Shown here in pieces: positions 42,254 through 51,519 of a stretch of 64,000 nt of DNA. Below the pieces are notes generated by a model. It saw nothing but the letters and a program-made list of their open reading frames with translations, did not search any database and was not told the origin of the DNA. Position 1 is the first letter of the stretch, and every line of letters begins with the position of its first letter. Origin of the DNA: Providencia sp. (lineage in GTDB: Bacteria > Pseudomonadota > Gammaproteobacteria > Enterobacterales > Enterobacteriaceae). Location of the stretch: the NCBI RefSeq assembly GCF_003533305.1, contig NZ_DOEH01000026.1:18349-82348 (forward strand), read 5' to 3'. A program made the position numbers and the translations under genes.

Positions 42254-43612
42254 TTAAAGATAAATCGGCACCAAGATCTCTGTCGCGATGACCACAACGA
42301 CCAACCCAACAAGTACGGGAACCGACGTTCTTTTCACCACTTCAAATGGCGAAATCTTCGCCATCCCCGATACGGCAACCACCACACCAGAAACTGGAGA
42401 CAACGTCCGTCCCAAATTAGAAGCTTGTAGCATTGGAATAACCAAATAGGCAGGATTCACACCCATTTGCTTGGCAAGATGCGGAATCAACTCAACGAAT
42501 GCATAGAAAGGTGCATTACCTGAACCTGTGGTCATTGCCGCTAACATTGTAATAATTACCAAGGCAATCATCATGATAATAGCGCCTGAGCCGAAAGATT
42601 GTGCAAGGTCAATTAGCCCTTTAATAAAGCCAATCGTACTAAGACCTTGAGCAAATACACCAGCGGCCACTAACAGCATGACAACGGTGGCAAATGCATC
42701 TGCCATTCCCTTGTAGCAAACCTCTAAACCACCATAAACGTGCTTGGCACTGAAACTACGAATAAACTCAATCACTGCGGCTAAAATAATACAGCCAACA
42801 ATAATCGTCACTATGTGTAGTTCAGGCGCCCATTTACCATCAAAGACCAATACACCAATAATTGGCGTGAATGGCAAGATTGCATAAAATGCCGGTGCAT
42901 GAGTTTTGATTTCATTCACATCAAGCATTTCAGTTTTAACATTTTCTTTTCTATCAAGATAACGCTGCCAGAAAAAGTGTGCGATAGACATCGCCACAAT
43001 TGCCGCGATTGAAATAGGTAATGTCGTTTTGAAGGCGAAATCAATCAACGGCATTTCAGCGGCTTTCGCAGCTAAAATAACATCACCCGAAGTTGGTGCT
43101 AAAATAATCGCAGCCGGAGATGCACAAATTGCAGCTGCGGCACCTCGACTAATCCCCACATTGACCATCACAGGGAATAATGTCGCCATCAACAACACCC
43201 CAAGACCTGTTGCGGATGAAACTGCCAGTGACATTAAGCAAGCGATAATATATGCCGCAACCATCAAGATATAAGGCGAGTTGATCATTTTTAGTGGTTT
43301 TGATGCAATTTTAACCACCACATCATTAGCACCTATGTGAGTCATATAAGTTGCAAACCCACACAACACCATGATCATCATGCCAAGGTCGCCACCTCGG
43401 CTCATTAATAGGAATTTAATGTATTCCAAAATATCTGTTACGCGCCACCCCGTCGCTTTCACAGATTCAGGTAATACACTTTTTCCCATCATCGCAGTAA
43501 TGATCAGAAGTAAAATACCTCCGGTCATTAGCACACCCGTTGCTGAATAGCCTTTTATAATGTAGCGGCCAACTCCAATAGCGACGATAACGCCGATTAA
43601 GAGCTCAATCAT
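42254..43612 (-). CDS. dcuC: Anaerobic C4-dicarboxylate transporter DcuC
   Basis: A 452-residue inner-membrane carrier almost superimposable on E. coli DcuC: 'IELLIGVIVAIGVGRYIIKGYSATGVL' at the start, 'LLMSRGGDLGMMIMVLCGFATYMTHIGAND', 'AICASPAAIILAPTSGDVILAAKAAEM', and 'ASNLGRTLSPVSGVVVAVSGMAKISPFEVVKRTSVPVLVG' near the end. It exports succinate in exchange or with protons during fumarate respiration or fermentation. A TGAT-N4-ATCA element about 75 bases before the start suggests FNR control, as known for the E. coli gene. Fumarate and maleate are also end products of the catabolic island, but no direct link is shown. Confidence 0.95.
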   Translation of the reverse strand: MIELLIGVIVAIGVGRYIIKGYSATGVLMTGGILLLIITAMMGKSVLPESVKATGWRVTDILEYIKFLLMSRGGDLGMMIMVLCGFATYMTHIGANDVVVKIASKPLKMINSPYILMVAAYIIACLMSLAVSSATGLGVLLMATLFPVMVNVGISRGAAAAICASPAAIILAPTSGDVILAAKAAEMPLIDFAFKTTLPISIAAIVAMSIAHFFWQRYLDRKENVKTEMLDVNEIKTHAPAFYAILPFTPIIGVLVFDGKWAPELHIVTIIVGCIILAAVIEFIRSFSAKHVYGGLEVCYKGMADAFATVVMLLVAAGVFAQGLSTIGFIKGLIDLAQSFGSGAIIMMIALVIITMLAAMTTGSGNAPFYAFVELIPHLAKQMGVNPAYLVIPMLQASNLGRTLSPVSGVVVAVSGMAKISPFEVVKRTSVPVLVGLVVVVIATEILVPIYL

Positions 43613-43682
43613 TTGTTTCTCCTGCCCTGTCTCATTTTGTAATTATAGAAAAATACTCTGCCGAATAATTAAGCTAAATTCA

Positions 43683-43696
43683 CTGATATTAATCAT
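43683..43696. promoter_or_regulatory. Candidate FNR box upstream of dcuC
   Basis: CTGATATTAATCAT contains the intact inner symmetry TGAT-N4-ATCA of the FNR consensus TTGAT-N4-ATCAA. Its place, about 70-85 bases before the start codon, is suitable for activation. One mismatch is present at each outer base. Confidence 0.55.
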
Positions 43697-43823
43697 AACA
43701 GCAGATGGTTTTAATATATAAATAAGACAAAGTACAAGAAAAAAAATAATAATTCTTTTTTTGAAGACAAAACGAGGTTCATTTCCCTAACAATAAGTAC
43801 TCGCTAGGGAAACAATAATTATC

Positions 43824-45227
43824 TTAGAAAAAATATTTGAAGCGGGCACGAGCACCATAACGGTCGTTATCGTGACTATTAATCATATTATGGGTATCAG
43901 TATTAATTCTAGAATAATACGCCCCCAAGTAAATTTTATAGTTATCTAAGTCCAATATTTGGGGTAATTCATAAGAAGCATAGATAGTGTGGATATCGTA
44001 TTTACCCGGTGTTGAGTTTAATACAGAGTTTGGATCAGACGATATCTTATCTGAGTTAAAATCTTTAATATCATTATGTGCAAAGATATAGCCGAGCTGA
44101 GCACGACGCCATAAACCAAAACCGCCTATCGATAAATCTTTTTCAGAAGTTGCATCTAAATAAGCAGTGCTCAATGTCAGTTGAAGTCCATTATCAGGAT
44201 CTTGTGCTAACGTATTCCAGCCTACCGTCATGCCGTAACCATTACGTTTTGACATGTCTTGCCATTTACCCTCTACCGTATCGCCATAAGCATTATTGAT
44301 AACTTGAGATTCCATTGCGACTGCAACTTTAAAATCATTAGGCTGCCATGCAATCACAGGCCTCAAATAAATCACATTTTTTTTATTATCCAATTGATAG
44401 CCATGATACGTTTTGCCATCAAACAAAGAAGTGCCATCTTCAACTAACGCATTAATTTCAAAATACCAATCATCCAACGATTTAGATAATTGAACACTGC
44501 CACCATCCCCTGAACGACCACGGCCTTCTTTCATCATATAAATATAACCAAAACCGTCACCATAAAGATCATTCGCCGTATTACCAGAATATTGAATAAA
44601 GGTATCTTGACCTAATGAAAACATATCATAAGCTTCATAGCGCCCTAATTTAGCTTCCCAACTATTTTGTTGCCCAAAATAAAATGCCGCATCATCTAAA
44701 TTCATTTTCCCCGTCATATCTGCCAGCGGCTGTACTGAAAAACCCGCATAGTTACCGTTATCTTTCATATGTTTGCCATCAAGCCCAATTAAGATACGTC
44801 CATTAATATCCCAATTATCACTTTTATTAGGCTCATTACCTTTACCAAGCGCTGTACGAACCGACGTAATCTGCCCTTTGCGACTCGCAGCATCCATATT
44901 AAATTCAACATCACCATAAAGTTTCAATTCACCAAAATCGTTGTTGTATTGCACTCCTGGGGCTGATTTTTGCGTTTTTTTAGGTACAGTTTCTGCCGGT
45001 AATGCAGATTGGCTAGCTTGAGGTACAACGTTCTGAGTCATCATGATGTGCTCAAGCTCTTGCGCTTTACGTTCTGCTGTAGCTGCACGCTGTTCTGCTT
45101 GTTCAGCTCTTTTTTCAAGTGCTTGTAATCTTTCTTCAATACGACTGAGATCTGTTTCTGCTTGGCTATTGATAGGAAGAACTGCAACCAAAGCCACTGC
45201 AATGGCGGACAAATAAAACTTCTTCAT
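43824..45227 (-). CDS. Carbohydrate porin of the LamB/ScrY/BglH type
   Basis: A 467-residue outer-membrane protein. After a signal peptide (cleavage near 'INSQAETDL') comes a coiled-coil segment 'RIEERLQALEKRAEQAEQRAATAERKAQELE' region (about residues 28-62), as in ScrY and BglH. A linker and an 18-strand-type barrel follow ('GELKLYGDVEFNMDA', 'AKLGRYEAYDMFSLGQDTF'). It ends with phenylalanine ('RFKYFF'). It would admit oligosaccharides or glycosides. No sugar permease or hydrolase is beside it. A perfect 24-base palindrome lies about 110 bases upstream. Confidence 0.85.
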   Translation of the reverse strand: MKKFYLSAIAVALVAVLPINSQAETDLSRIEERLQALEKRAEQAEQRAATAERKAQELEHIMMTQNVVPQASQSALPAETVPKKTQKSAPGVQYNNDFGELKLYGDVEFNMDAASRKGQITSVRTALGKGNEPNKSDNWDINGRILIGLDGKHMKDNGNYAGFSVQPLADMTGKMNLDDAAFYFGQQNSWEAKLGRYEAYDMFSLGQDTFIQYSGNTANDLYGDGFGYIYMMKEGRGRSGDGGSVQLSKSLDDWYFEINALVEDGTSLFDGKTYHGYQLDNKKNVIYLRPVIAWQPNDFKVAVAMESQVINNAYGDTVEGKWQDMSKRNGYGMTVGWNTLAQDPDNGLQLTLSTAYLDATSEKDLSIGGFGLWRRAQLGYIFAHNDIKDFNSDKISSDPNSVLNSTPGKYDIHTIYASYELPQILDLDNYKIYLGAYYSRINTDTHNMINSHDNDRYGARARFKYFF

Positions 45228-45337
45228 ATTGATACCTATTTGAATTAACCCGATAAGCTAAAATTGCAGCTCAACTGACATTGTTTTTATATAAAACAAA
45301 AATATTGTTTAGATTATGAACATGAGTATACAATCAA

Positions 45338-45361
45338 ATTACTGTTAACGTTAACAGTAAT
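45338..45361. promoter_or_regulatory. Perfect 24-bp palindrome, LacI-type operator, upstream of the porin
   Basis: The half-site ATTACTGTTAAC is followed directly by its exact reverse complement, giving a central CG. This is the form of LacI/GalR-family operators. It is about 110 bases before the porin start. The LacI regulator in this window lies 10 kb away and has a different candidate site, so another regulator probably binds here. Confidence 0.65.
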
Positions 45362-45480
45362 GATGAAAATAAGAGTTTTCGTATCATTATTTGATGTAAC
45401 TCAATTGAAGATAATGACCAACAACCGTTAACGAGAAAGGATAAAAAGAAAGAAAAAAGACCAATTACTAATAAAATGGC

Positions 45481-45939
45481 TTAATTTTTGAATTGTTCAT
45501 AAATCATGTCACCAAAGAAACCTCTGGACTGTAAATACCTAACTTGTTTACTTTTTTCTTTAAAATCAGAAGGCAAATCATCGCCAAATTTCTTAGTTCG
45601 TACTTCAATGGCTTTTTCGAACCAATCGACCTCGACATTTTCAAGATGGGTCTCAATTAATGCTTCAATGAATCCTTTTTGCCGCAGTTCTTGCTTAATG
45701 CGCAATGGTCCATAGCCCTTGCGCACATAACTCTGCATCAACAAAGAAACAACACGATCATCATCAAGAAAGTGTTGTTCATCCAGCTTGGCAAGTACTC
45801 TTTCAATTAAGAGTTCATCAATAATTCTATCGTTTTTTTCGTACATACGGCGCTTCATACGGGCGAATAGTTCAGCCCTTCCGTAATCACGACGAGAAAG
45901 TAAGAAAAGGGCATATTGATAAAGCTCAAGGTCATTCAT
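45481..45939 (-). CDS. recX: Regulatory protein RecX
   Basis: A 152-residue all-helical protein with the RecX three-helix repeats: 'YQYALFLLSRRDYGRAELFARMKRR', 'VLAKLDEQHFLDDDRVVSLLMQSYVRKGYGPLRIKQELRQKGF', then a C-terminal repeat with 'YLQSRGFFGDMIYEQF'. RecX binds RecA filaments and damps recombination and the SOS response. In most enterobacteria recX directly follows recA. Here it is separate, flanked by a porin and a DUF4026-type gene, and has no visible LexA box, so its control must differ. Confidence 0.9.
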   Translation of the reverse strand: MNDLELYQYALFLLSRRDYGRAELFARMKRRMYEKNDRIIDELLIERVLAKLDEQHFLDDDRVVSLLMQSYVRKGYGPLRIKQELRQKGFIEALIETHLENVEVDWFEKAIEVRTKKFGDDLPSDFKEKSKQVRYLQSRGFFGDMIYEQFKN

Positions 45940-46008
45940 ATTGTTATCTTATTGTCGTTAATTTTATGGGCACATTGATTTTTCAACGTAACCTGTGCCC
46001 AACCAAGA

Positions 46009-47466
46009 TTAATGAACTTGAGCACCACTGAGTAATTTATAGATTGTATCAGGTGTATAACTACCATCTTGAAAATAAATAGTCCAATCCGTAATATCAT
46101 CTCGTGTTAACGGATAAACTTCCCCTTCTTGCATGTGCTGTACATAGAACGGATGGTTAATTAAACGCCCTTCAAATTGCTCACCATTCCATGATATCGG
46201 TTCAAACCACATATGTTCATGACCATCATAGTCTTCTTCTTCATCATGATAACCAATACCGCATTTTACTAAGAAACGCCAATCTGAATCCGCTTGTTCT
46301 TCCGATTTCCCCATAAATTTAGCAAAAAAACCTTTTTTCTGCACAACCGGCTTTGGCCCATAATTGTCTAACATATGCGTGAAATATTCCCAGCGTAATT
46401 TGGCCTTGCGGGACATATCAGCGGTTTCTTCATCAGTTCGCATAAACATCATGGCATTTTGATCTTCAAACCCTTGAAAAAAGCTTTCAAGGGTCGGATT
46501 TTCTTGAGTGACACGAAATAACATCACGGAGGGATGCTGGTGAGATTCATCACGATCATGCCAATCCCCCATAAAACGTGCTGAATTTGTATCACCAAAC
46601 TCAAAATTCATCTCTTCAAGCGGTTTTAAATCATCAACTAATGTCGATTGCCCTACATGCAACAAACCGTCTTCAAACGGTACCGCAACCAAATACTCAT
46701 GACCAGTTTGTGTTTGCCCAATAAAAATAGGTTCATTAAATACAATCTTGCTCTGAGTAATACTGTTATTCACAAAACTCCAAAATAATTCGGGAATACC
46801 ATAATAAGAAGCAATCGGATGTGGAATAATAATTTCAGCTTCAGAAAGACCGCAACGGGCTAAACCATGCGTATGGAACCAATACATGGTTGGTGCTCGC
46901 TCCTCTTCCGTTTGCTCCTGATTTTCATCTTGGTCGTAAATGGCATGAACCACATATAAAGAGTCCACACTCGGCATCAAATCATCCACTAATTGGAAGT
47001 TTAGCCATTCCCGTGTAAATACTTTACCTGCCGCAGAAAGATCTAAACCCAATAACAAATCAGGTACGAGTATTTGAATAATTTTTAATTGTTGAAGATA
47101 GCTAACAAGCGGTTGCTCTTGGAACATGCATTCAATGATAACCGCTTGCGGTGCAGAGCTAGCCTCTGCATATAACTCAGGGCTAATTGGATCGGTAGCA
47201 AAATACGGGTTAATTGAATATTCCGGATCGCTATCAACAAGAGAAATATAAAAACGTAACTCTTGTTCATCTTTTTTACATGAGAAAAAGAAACCGCCAT
47301 CTTCTGGGATATAATCAACCTCACCTTCAGTAAAATACGTTTGTTGCTCTAAACGTTTCTCAAGTAATGAAGATGTCAGTTCAGATCCAGGGATCGCCAC
47401 CATCATAGATGCTTCTTTTTCGCCTTTCCCTGCCGCAATATCAAGGTATTGTTGTTTATTGTTCAT
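46009..47466 (-). CDS. DUF4026-type protein with C-terminal DUF2314-like domain
   Basis: A 485-residue cytoplasmic protein without signal peptide or membrane segments, very acidic. The N-terminal and central parts match what I recall as DUF4026. The last ~120 residues ('RFLVKCGIGYHDEEEDYDGHEHMWFEPISWNGEQFEGRLINHPFY' region, then 'GEVYPLTRDDITDWTIYF') resemble DUF2314. The function is unknown. Similar proteins occur in enterobacterial genomes, sometimes near immunity or contact-dependent loci, but nothing of that kind is adjacent. A GGGCACA/TGTGCCC hairpin lies between it and recX. Confidence 0.7.
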   Translation of the reverse strand: MNNKQQYLDIAAGKGEKEASMMVAIPGSELTSSLLEKRLEQQTYFTEGEVDYIPEDGGFFFSCKKDEQELRFYISLVDSDPEYSINPYFATDPISPELYAEASSAPQAVIIECMFQEQPLVSYLQQLKIIQILVPDLLLGLDLSAAGKVFTREWLNFQLVDDLMPSVDSLYVVHAIYDQDENQEQTEEERAPTMYWFHTHGLARCGLSEAEIIIPHPIASYYGIPELFWSFVNNSITQSKIVFNEPIFIGQTQTGHEYLVAVPFEDGLLHVGQSTLVDDLKPLEEMNFEFGDTNSARFMGDWHDRDESHQHPSVMLFRVTQENPTLESFFQGFEDQNAMMFMRTDEETADMSRKAKLRWEYFTHMLDNYGPKPVVQKKGFFAKFMGKSEEQADSDWRFLVKCGIGYHDEEEDYDGHEHMWFEPISWNGEQFEGRLINHPFYVQHMQEGEVYPLTRDDITDWTIYFQDGSYTPDTIYKLLSGAQVH

Positions 47467-47724
47467 TATTTTGACCCATTATTTATTTACTTGAGGATAT
47501 CAGCTTAAATTCATTAAGAATATTGTGATTATTCTTAACAATTTTATATTGTGATTTAATACTTTGCATTTCGTCTAAGCTAATGAATTATCATTATTCG
47601 ACAATAATTTATTCTACTTTTCATCCCGTATTCACTAAGGCACAATAGTGCTCTATTGATTATCGGTTCAATGATATTTAGTCGATAAAATAATTCAATT
47701 GCATCAAAATATAGGTTATGAAAT

Positions 47725-47907
47725 ATGTCTAATTTAACTCACGAACAAAAAGAATACGTTGATGACCTTGCTATGCAACGCGTATTTGACATGAATAACG
47801 ATGATGTACTCATCAATGCATTAGAGCAAAAAGTCCACCAGATGGAAGAGCACTTAAAAACCTATTTCCATGAACGTGTTCATTTTCATCAACAGAATAA
47901 GAAATAG
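47725..47907 (+). CDS. Small hypothetical acidic-basic helical protein
   Basis: A 60-codon ORF on the plus strand with a plausible leader region and a following hairpin (47937-47964). The product is soluble, highly charged and likely helical ('LINALEQKVHQMEEHLKTYFHERVHFHQQ'), with four histidines near the end. I recognise no family. Its isolation between divergent spacers and the downstream hairpin support a real gene. Confidence 0.55.
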   Translation: MSNLTHEQKEYVDDLAMQRVFDMNNDDVLINALEQKVHQMEEHLKTYFHERVHFHQQNKK

Positions 47908-47936
47908 CGTTTAATTTCATCGCTTATGCTAATTAT

Positions 47937-47964
47937 TGTGCCGATTATAATGAATAACGGCACA
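47937..47964 (+). terminator. Hairpin after the 60-residue ORF
   Basis: TGTGCCG and CGGCACA pair around 14 bases, 30 bases past the small ORF. No T-run follows on the plus strand, so termination efficiency is uncertain. Confidence 0.5.
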
Positions 47965-48160
47965 AACCTTAAACTTAGCCGCAATATTATTAACCTTAAT
48001 TAACTATCAACCCTCGTTACATTCACTAATAAGTGAATATAAAATAGCATCATGAGCCATCATAAAAGCCAAATACTATGTTAATATTCTACGAAGAAGA
48101 ATGAGCTTTGTAGCTTATTCCATTTCTCTCTTCTTTATTTTTCGTATATTGAGTTCACTT

Positions 48161-49153
48161 ATGACACGCATATCATTCAGCGCTGCGCTGATCCTTTCAT
48201 CTTGTATTTCTATTCCTGCCAGTTTTGCTGATAACGATCGTCCTTTATTTTCCATGACCATGAGTGAGTCTGGTGCGCCGAAAAGTAATAATGAAGGGGG
48301 TATTACTCGTTCTTCTGCTACAGAGTCACGAGTACTGCCTATTTGGGGAGACGAAGCGCGCGCCCGAGGCTATGATTTACCTGAACCATTTGGGGCAAGT
48401 TATGGTTATATGAATATGCGCCAAGATATTGTGGTGGATAAAATTGGTTTTAGCTCTGATAAACCATTAGGACAAGCCCTACTGTCTAAAATCTCTGTCG
48501 AGACAGGCCATACTCGCGAAAAAAATGAATCTCATATGCTGAAATTAGACACGTGGGTATTTCCTTTTATGAATATGTATGGTGTTTACGGAAAAACTAA
48601 AGGTACATCTAAAACAAATATTACTGGTATTTATCTTGCAGGAAGCCCCGATCCTATGTGGGAAAACCTACCCTTTGTCTTAGACTTTGAAGGTAAAACC
48701 TATGGAGGTGGTGTCACCTTTGCTGGTGGCTATAACCAATTTTTTGGGACTTTAGATTTCAATTATACAAGAACAAGTCTTGATATTCTTGATGGTGAAA
48801 TTTCTGCGTTTGTTATCACCCCTCGTGTTGGTTATGAATTTATTTTTGAACCATTAATTAGTGGGCAAGGAAATACCAAAGTTCAAATTTGGACTGGTGC
48901 TATGTATCAAGATATCACTCAACGTTTTAAAGGTGATGTCAGTAAATTATCATTACCAGAAGAACTTGATTTCTTTATGAAAGACCCATCATTTATTGGT
49001 AATGTGAAATTCGATGTTGAACAGCACCTTGCCCATAAATGGAATAATACCGTAGGTGCTCGAGTCGAGCTTACTCGTAACTTTAATGTACTCACTGAAA
49101 TTGGTTTCAATAACCGAAATAGCTTCTTTATTTCAGGAGAGTTCCGTTTTTAA
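48161..49153 (+). CDS. Outer-membrane beta-barrel protein of unknown function
   Basis: A 330-residue secreted protein with a signal peptide ('FSAALILSSCISIPASFA'). Its alternating beta-strand body ends 'FFISGEFRF', whose final phenylalanine is the outer-membrane barrel signal. The frame extends to 48101, but the ATG at 48161 puts the signal peptide first. The stop overlaps the next start (TAATG), so the three genes here form a coupled operon. I do not recognise a named family. Confidence 0.7.
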   Translation: MTRISFSAALILSSCISIPASFADNDRPLFSMTMSESGAPKSNNEGGITRSSATESRVLPIWGDEARARGYDLPEPFGASYGYMNMRQDIVVDKIGFSSDKPLGQALLSKISVETGHTREKNESHMLKLDTWVFPFMNMYGVYGKTKGTSKTNITGIYLAGSPDPMWENLPFVLDFEGKTYGGGVTFAGGYNQFFGTLDFNYTRTSLDILDGEISAFVITPRVGYEFIFEPLISGQGNTKVQIWTGAMYQDITQRFKGDVSKLSLPEELDFFMKDPSFIGNVKFDVEQHLAHKWNNTVGARVELTRNFNVLTEIGFNNRNSFFISGEFRF

Positions 49154-50298
49154 TGCTAAAACTGAATGTTCTTCAAAGGCTGACATTGCTCAGCCTTTTT
49201 ATTATGCCAATATCTCAGGCACAAATTTTACCTGAACGCCAACAAATTGATGGCTGGCTCAATGAGCTTGGTGGTAAAAATAGCTTTGATGAAAGTAAAA
49301 CTGTTGATTGGGGAATATTACCGGGACCTTTCTATACCCCTGAAATGGGACTGGGAGTCGGTACGGCTATAGTTGGACTGTACCGTATTGATAAAGAAGA
49401 TAAAATCACACAGCCCTCTTCGATTGGCTTAAGTGGTTTTGCTTCTTCAACAGGGGCTTTTGGTATTAATTTTACCAACTATAATTTTATTGATAACGAC
49501 CAGTGGCGATTATTTATTTCAGGGACATTAAACAATGTACCCACTTATTATTGGGGCAAAGGTTACGCCGCAGGGAAAAATGATAATAATAAAGAAAAGT
49601 ATCATTCCCAAGAATTCAAAATTACCCCAAGAGCATTATACAAACTCACTGATGCAACTTATTTTGGATTAGGTTGGCATTTTTCATCAATGAACGCCAG
49701 TGACCCAGATGCAGGAGCACGAAAATACTTTTCACAAACCATTGGTGGACGCTCAGTAGTCAATTCAGGTATGAGTACTTATTTTAGCTATGATAGCCGT
49801 GACTTCTTACCTAATGCACACCAAGGCCAAGCCTTTGAAGTAATCTACACCTATTTTGCACCTAGTTTTGGCAGTGATACGCGCTTTCAAACCACTCAAC
49901 TCCAATATGCTTATTACCATGAAATAACTGACAAGACCGTTTTTGCTATCGATAATTATGCCCGTTTTACAACGGGTAACGTTCCTTGGGATCAACTGTC
50001 TCTGCTCGGTAATGGCAACCGGATGCGCGGTTATTATGAAGGACGTTACCGTGATAATAATATTTTCACCAGCCAAATTGAGTTAAGACATAAGCTCGAT
50101 TGGCGACACGGTGTCGCCGGCTGGCTTGGCACTGGTACCATGAGTGACTCCCCCTCTTCATTAAGTGAAGGGCACTGGCTACCTACGGTTGGCGTTGGTT
50201 ATCGCTTTGAATTTAAACCGAGAATGAATGTACGCCTTGATTTTGGTATTGGTCGAAATAGCACCGGGGTTTATTTTCAGGTGGGTGAGGCATTCTAA
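49153..50298 (+). CDS. Omp85/BamA-type barrel without POTRA domains
   Basis: A 381-residue protein with a signal peptide ('LLSLFIMPISQAQIL'). A 16-strand-type surface-antigen barrel follows, with the Omp85-typical 'GNGNRMRGYYEGRYRDNN' (RGF/Y-like tip motif) near residue 285, and a terminal 'VYFQVGEAF'. The short region before the barrel has no room for POTRA domains, so it is not BamA or TamA. Such barrels may transport lipids or peptides. It overlaps both neighbours by one base (TAATG twice). Confidence 0.75.
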   Translation: MLKLNVLQRLTLLSLFIMPISQAQILPERQQIDGWLNELGGKNSFDESKTVDWGILPGPFYTPEMGLGVGTAIVGLYRIDKEDKITQPSSIGLSGFASSTGAFGINFTNYNFIDNDQWRLFISGTLNNVPTYYWGKGYAAGKNDNNKEKYHSQEFKITPRALYKLTDATYFGLGWHFSSMNASDPDAGARKYFSQTIGGRSVVNSGMSTYFSYDSRDFLPNAHQGQAFEVIYTYFAPSFGSDTRFQTTQLQYAYYHEITDKTVFAIDNYARFTTGNVPWDQLSLLGNGNRMRGYYEGRYRDNNIFTSQIELRHKLDWRHGVAGWLGTGTMSDSPSSLSEGHWLPTVGVGYRFEFKPRMNVRLDFGIGRNSTGVYFQVGEAF

Positions 50299-51443
50299 TG
50301 TATAAATCTATTATTATCTTATGCATGACGGTATTTTTAGCGGCTTGCCAAAATACCCAAAAACAGAACTTATCAATTATTGCCCCTGTTTTAACGAGCG
50401 ATAGCCAAGAAGAAGCCTTGCAAAGTTGGCCTGTCGTTAATGAATTAGAGCCGCCACAAGGTTTGAGAGCTTGCTGTGCATTTGGTTATGACTTACAGGC
50501 ACAGCTTTGGGGAGTTCCTGTTCCTTTTTATACCATCGACAATATCGTTGAGGTCGATAAACTCGGCGAACATCATTATAATGATAGCTTTGTGGGCGCA
50601 GCTGCTGCGTTGATGGGAGTCAGTCATGAAAAAGTCGGATTATTATACACAGATAAAGGCAGTTTTATTGATGTCTCCCATGTCCGAGACACCGCCGATT
50701 ATACATTCTATTTATTTAGCCAAATTTATCCACGTCTTGGCCAAGAATGGTCGCTAACACTCAGTAATGAGCTGACAAGCAGACAAATTCATTTTAGCGC
50801 ATTTCATGCGCCACAATCCGCCAAGCAACGCTATACCCTCAGCGCTTATTTAGCCGCAAAACTTGCATTCCAACTTGCCGCATGGCATGAAATAGCCCAA
50901 TGGTATGGTTACCAATCTGTGCCAGGTTTCTCTGAAGGTATTTCGGCATTTTCCCCTGAAGATTTGTATTCGAACTTATTGGGGGCAAGACTTTCGATGA
51001 CATTGATTTTACAAGGTCGAGCACAATCATTACCTATGTACGCTCAATCCATCACGCAAATACTCCCTGTAGCATTACATCAACTCGGTGATAAAAAGAA
51101 GCAAGATTCCCGTAAAATGTTTGATAAAGTTGATGGTATTTGGTGGAACAGTTACCAACGCGTTCCAGAAAAGTTTCTTGTGTTAACCAGAGACTATGAA
51201 ACTAAAGATAATCGATTGCCTTTATTTCCAACTCAAATGATCCCCTCGGAAGGTTTGCGATTAAGCCTGCCAGATAGCTACCTTGGTTATTCACTTACAC
51301 AATTAGCTGAATTACGCTTATTGCCAACAACAAATATGGGACAGCTTCCCACATCGACACATTATTGGACAGTTTCTGACTTTTCACTACTGGCTGAAGC
51401 GGCCAAAGCGCAAGATGCACAACAACAAATTTTGCGCCCTTAA
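50298..51443 (+). CDS. DUF4056-type lipoprotein
   Basis: A 381-residue protein with a lipoprotein signal ('CMTVFLAACQNT', lipobox LAAC, Cys at about residue 17). It carries 'LRACCAFGYDLQAQLWGVPVPFYTIDNIVEVDKLGEHHYND', which I associate with DUF4056. An 'AWHEIAQWYG' segment (about residue 196) has the HExxx pattern but lacks the second His of a zinc protease. It is the third gene of the coupled trio, so it probably works with the two barrels in the envelope. The function is unknown. Confidence 0.7.
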   Translation: MYKSIIILCMTVFLAACQNTQKQNLSIIAPVLTSDSQEEALQSWPVVNELEPPQGLRACCAFGYDLQAQLWGVPVPFYTIDNIVEVDKLGEHHYNDSFVGAAAALMGVSHEKVGLLYTDKGSFIDVSHVRDTADYTFYLFSQIYPRLGQEWSLTLSNELTSRQIHFSAFHAPQSAKQRYTLSAYLAAKLAFQLAAWHEIAQWYGYQSVPGFSEGISAFSPEDLYSNLLGARLSMTLILQGRAQSLPMYAQSITQILPVALHQLGDKKKQDSRKMFDKVDGIWWNSYQRVPEKFLVLTRDYETKDNRLPLFPTQMIPSEGLRLSLPDSYLGYSLTQLAELRLLPTTNMGQLPTSTHYWTVSDFSLLAEAAKAQDAQQQILRP

Positions 51444-51444
51444 T

Positions 51445-51490
51445 GATATAATCTATGCCGTGAACCTTATTAATTCACAGCATAGATATC
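51445..51490. terminator. Bidirectional hairpin between convergent genes
   Basis: GATAT..CTATGCCGTGAA and TTCACAGCATAG..ATATC form a long interrupted stem. It lies between the lipoprotein gene (plus) and the oxidoreductase gene (minus). T-runs are weak. Confidence 0.6.
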
Positions 51491-51519
51491 AAATTTAAAT
51501 CATTCGTCTATATTGCTAA

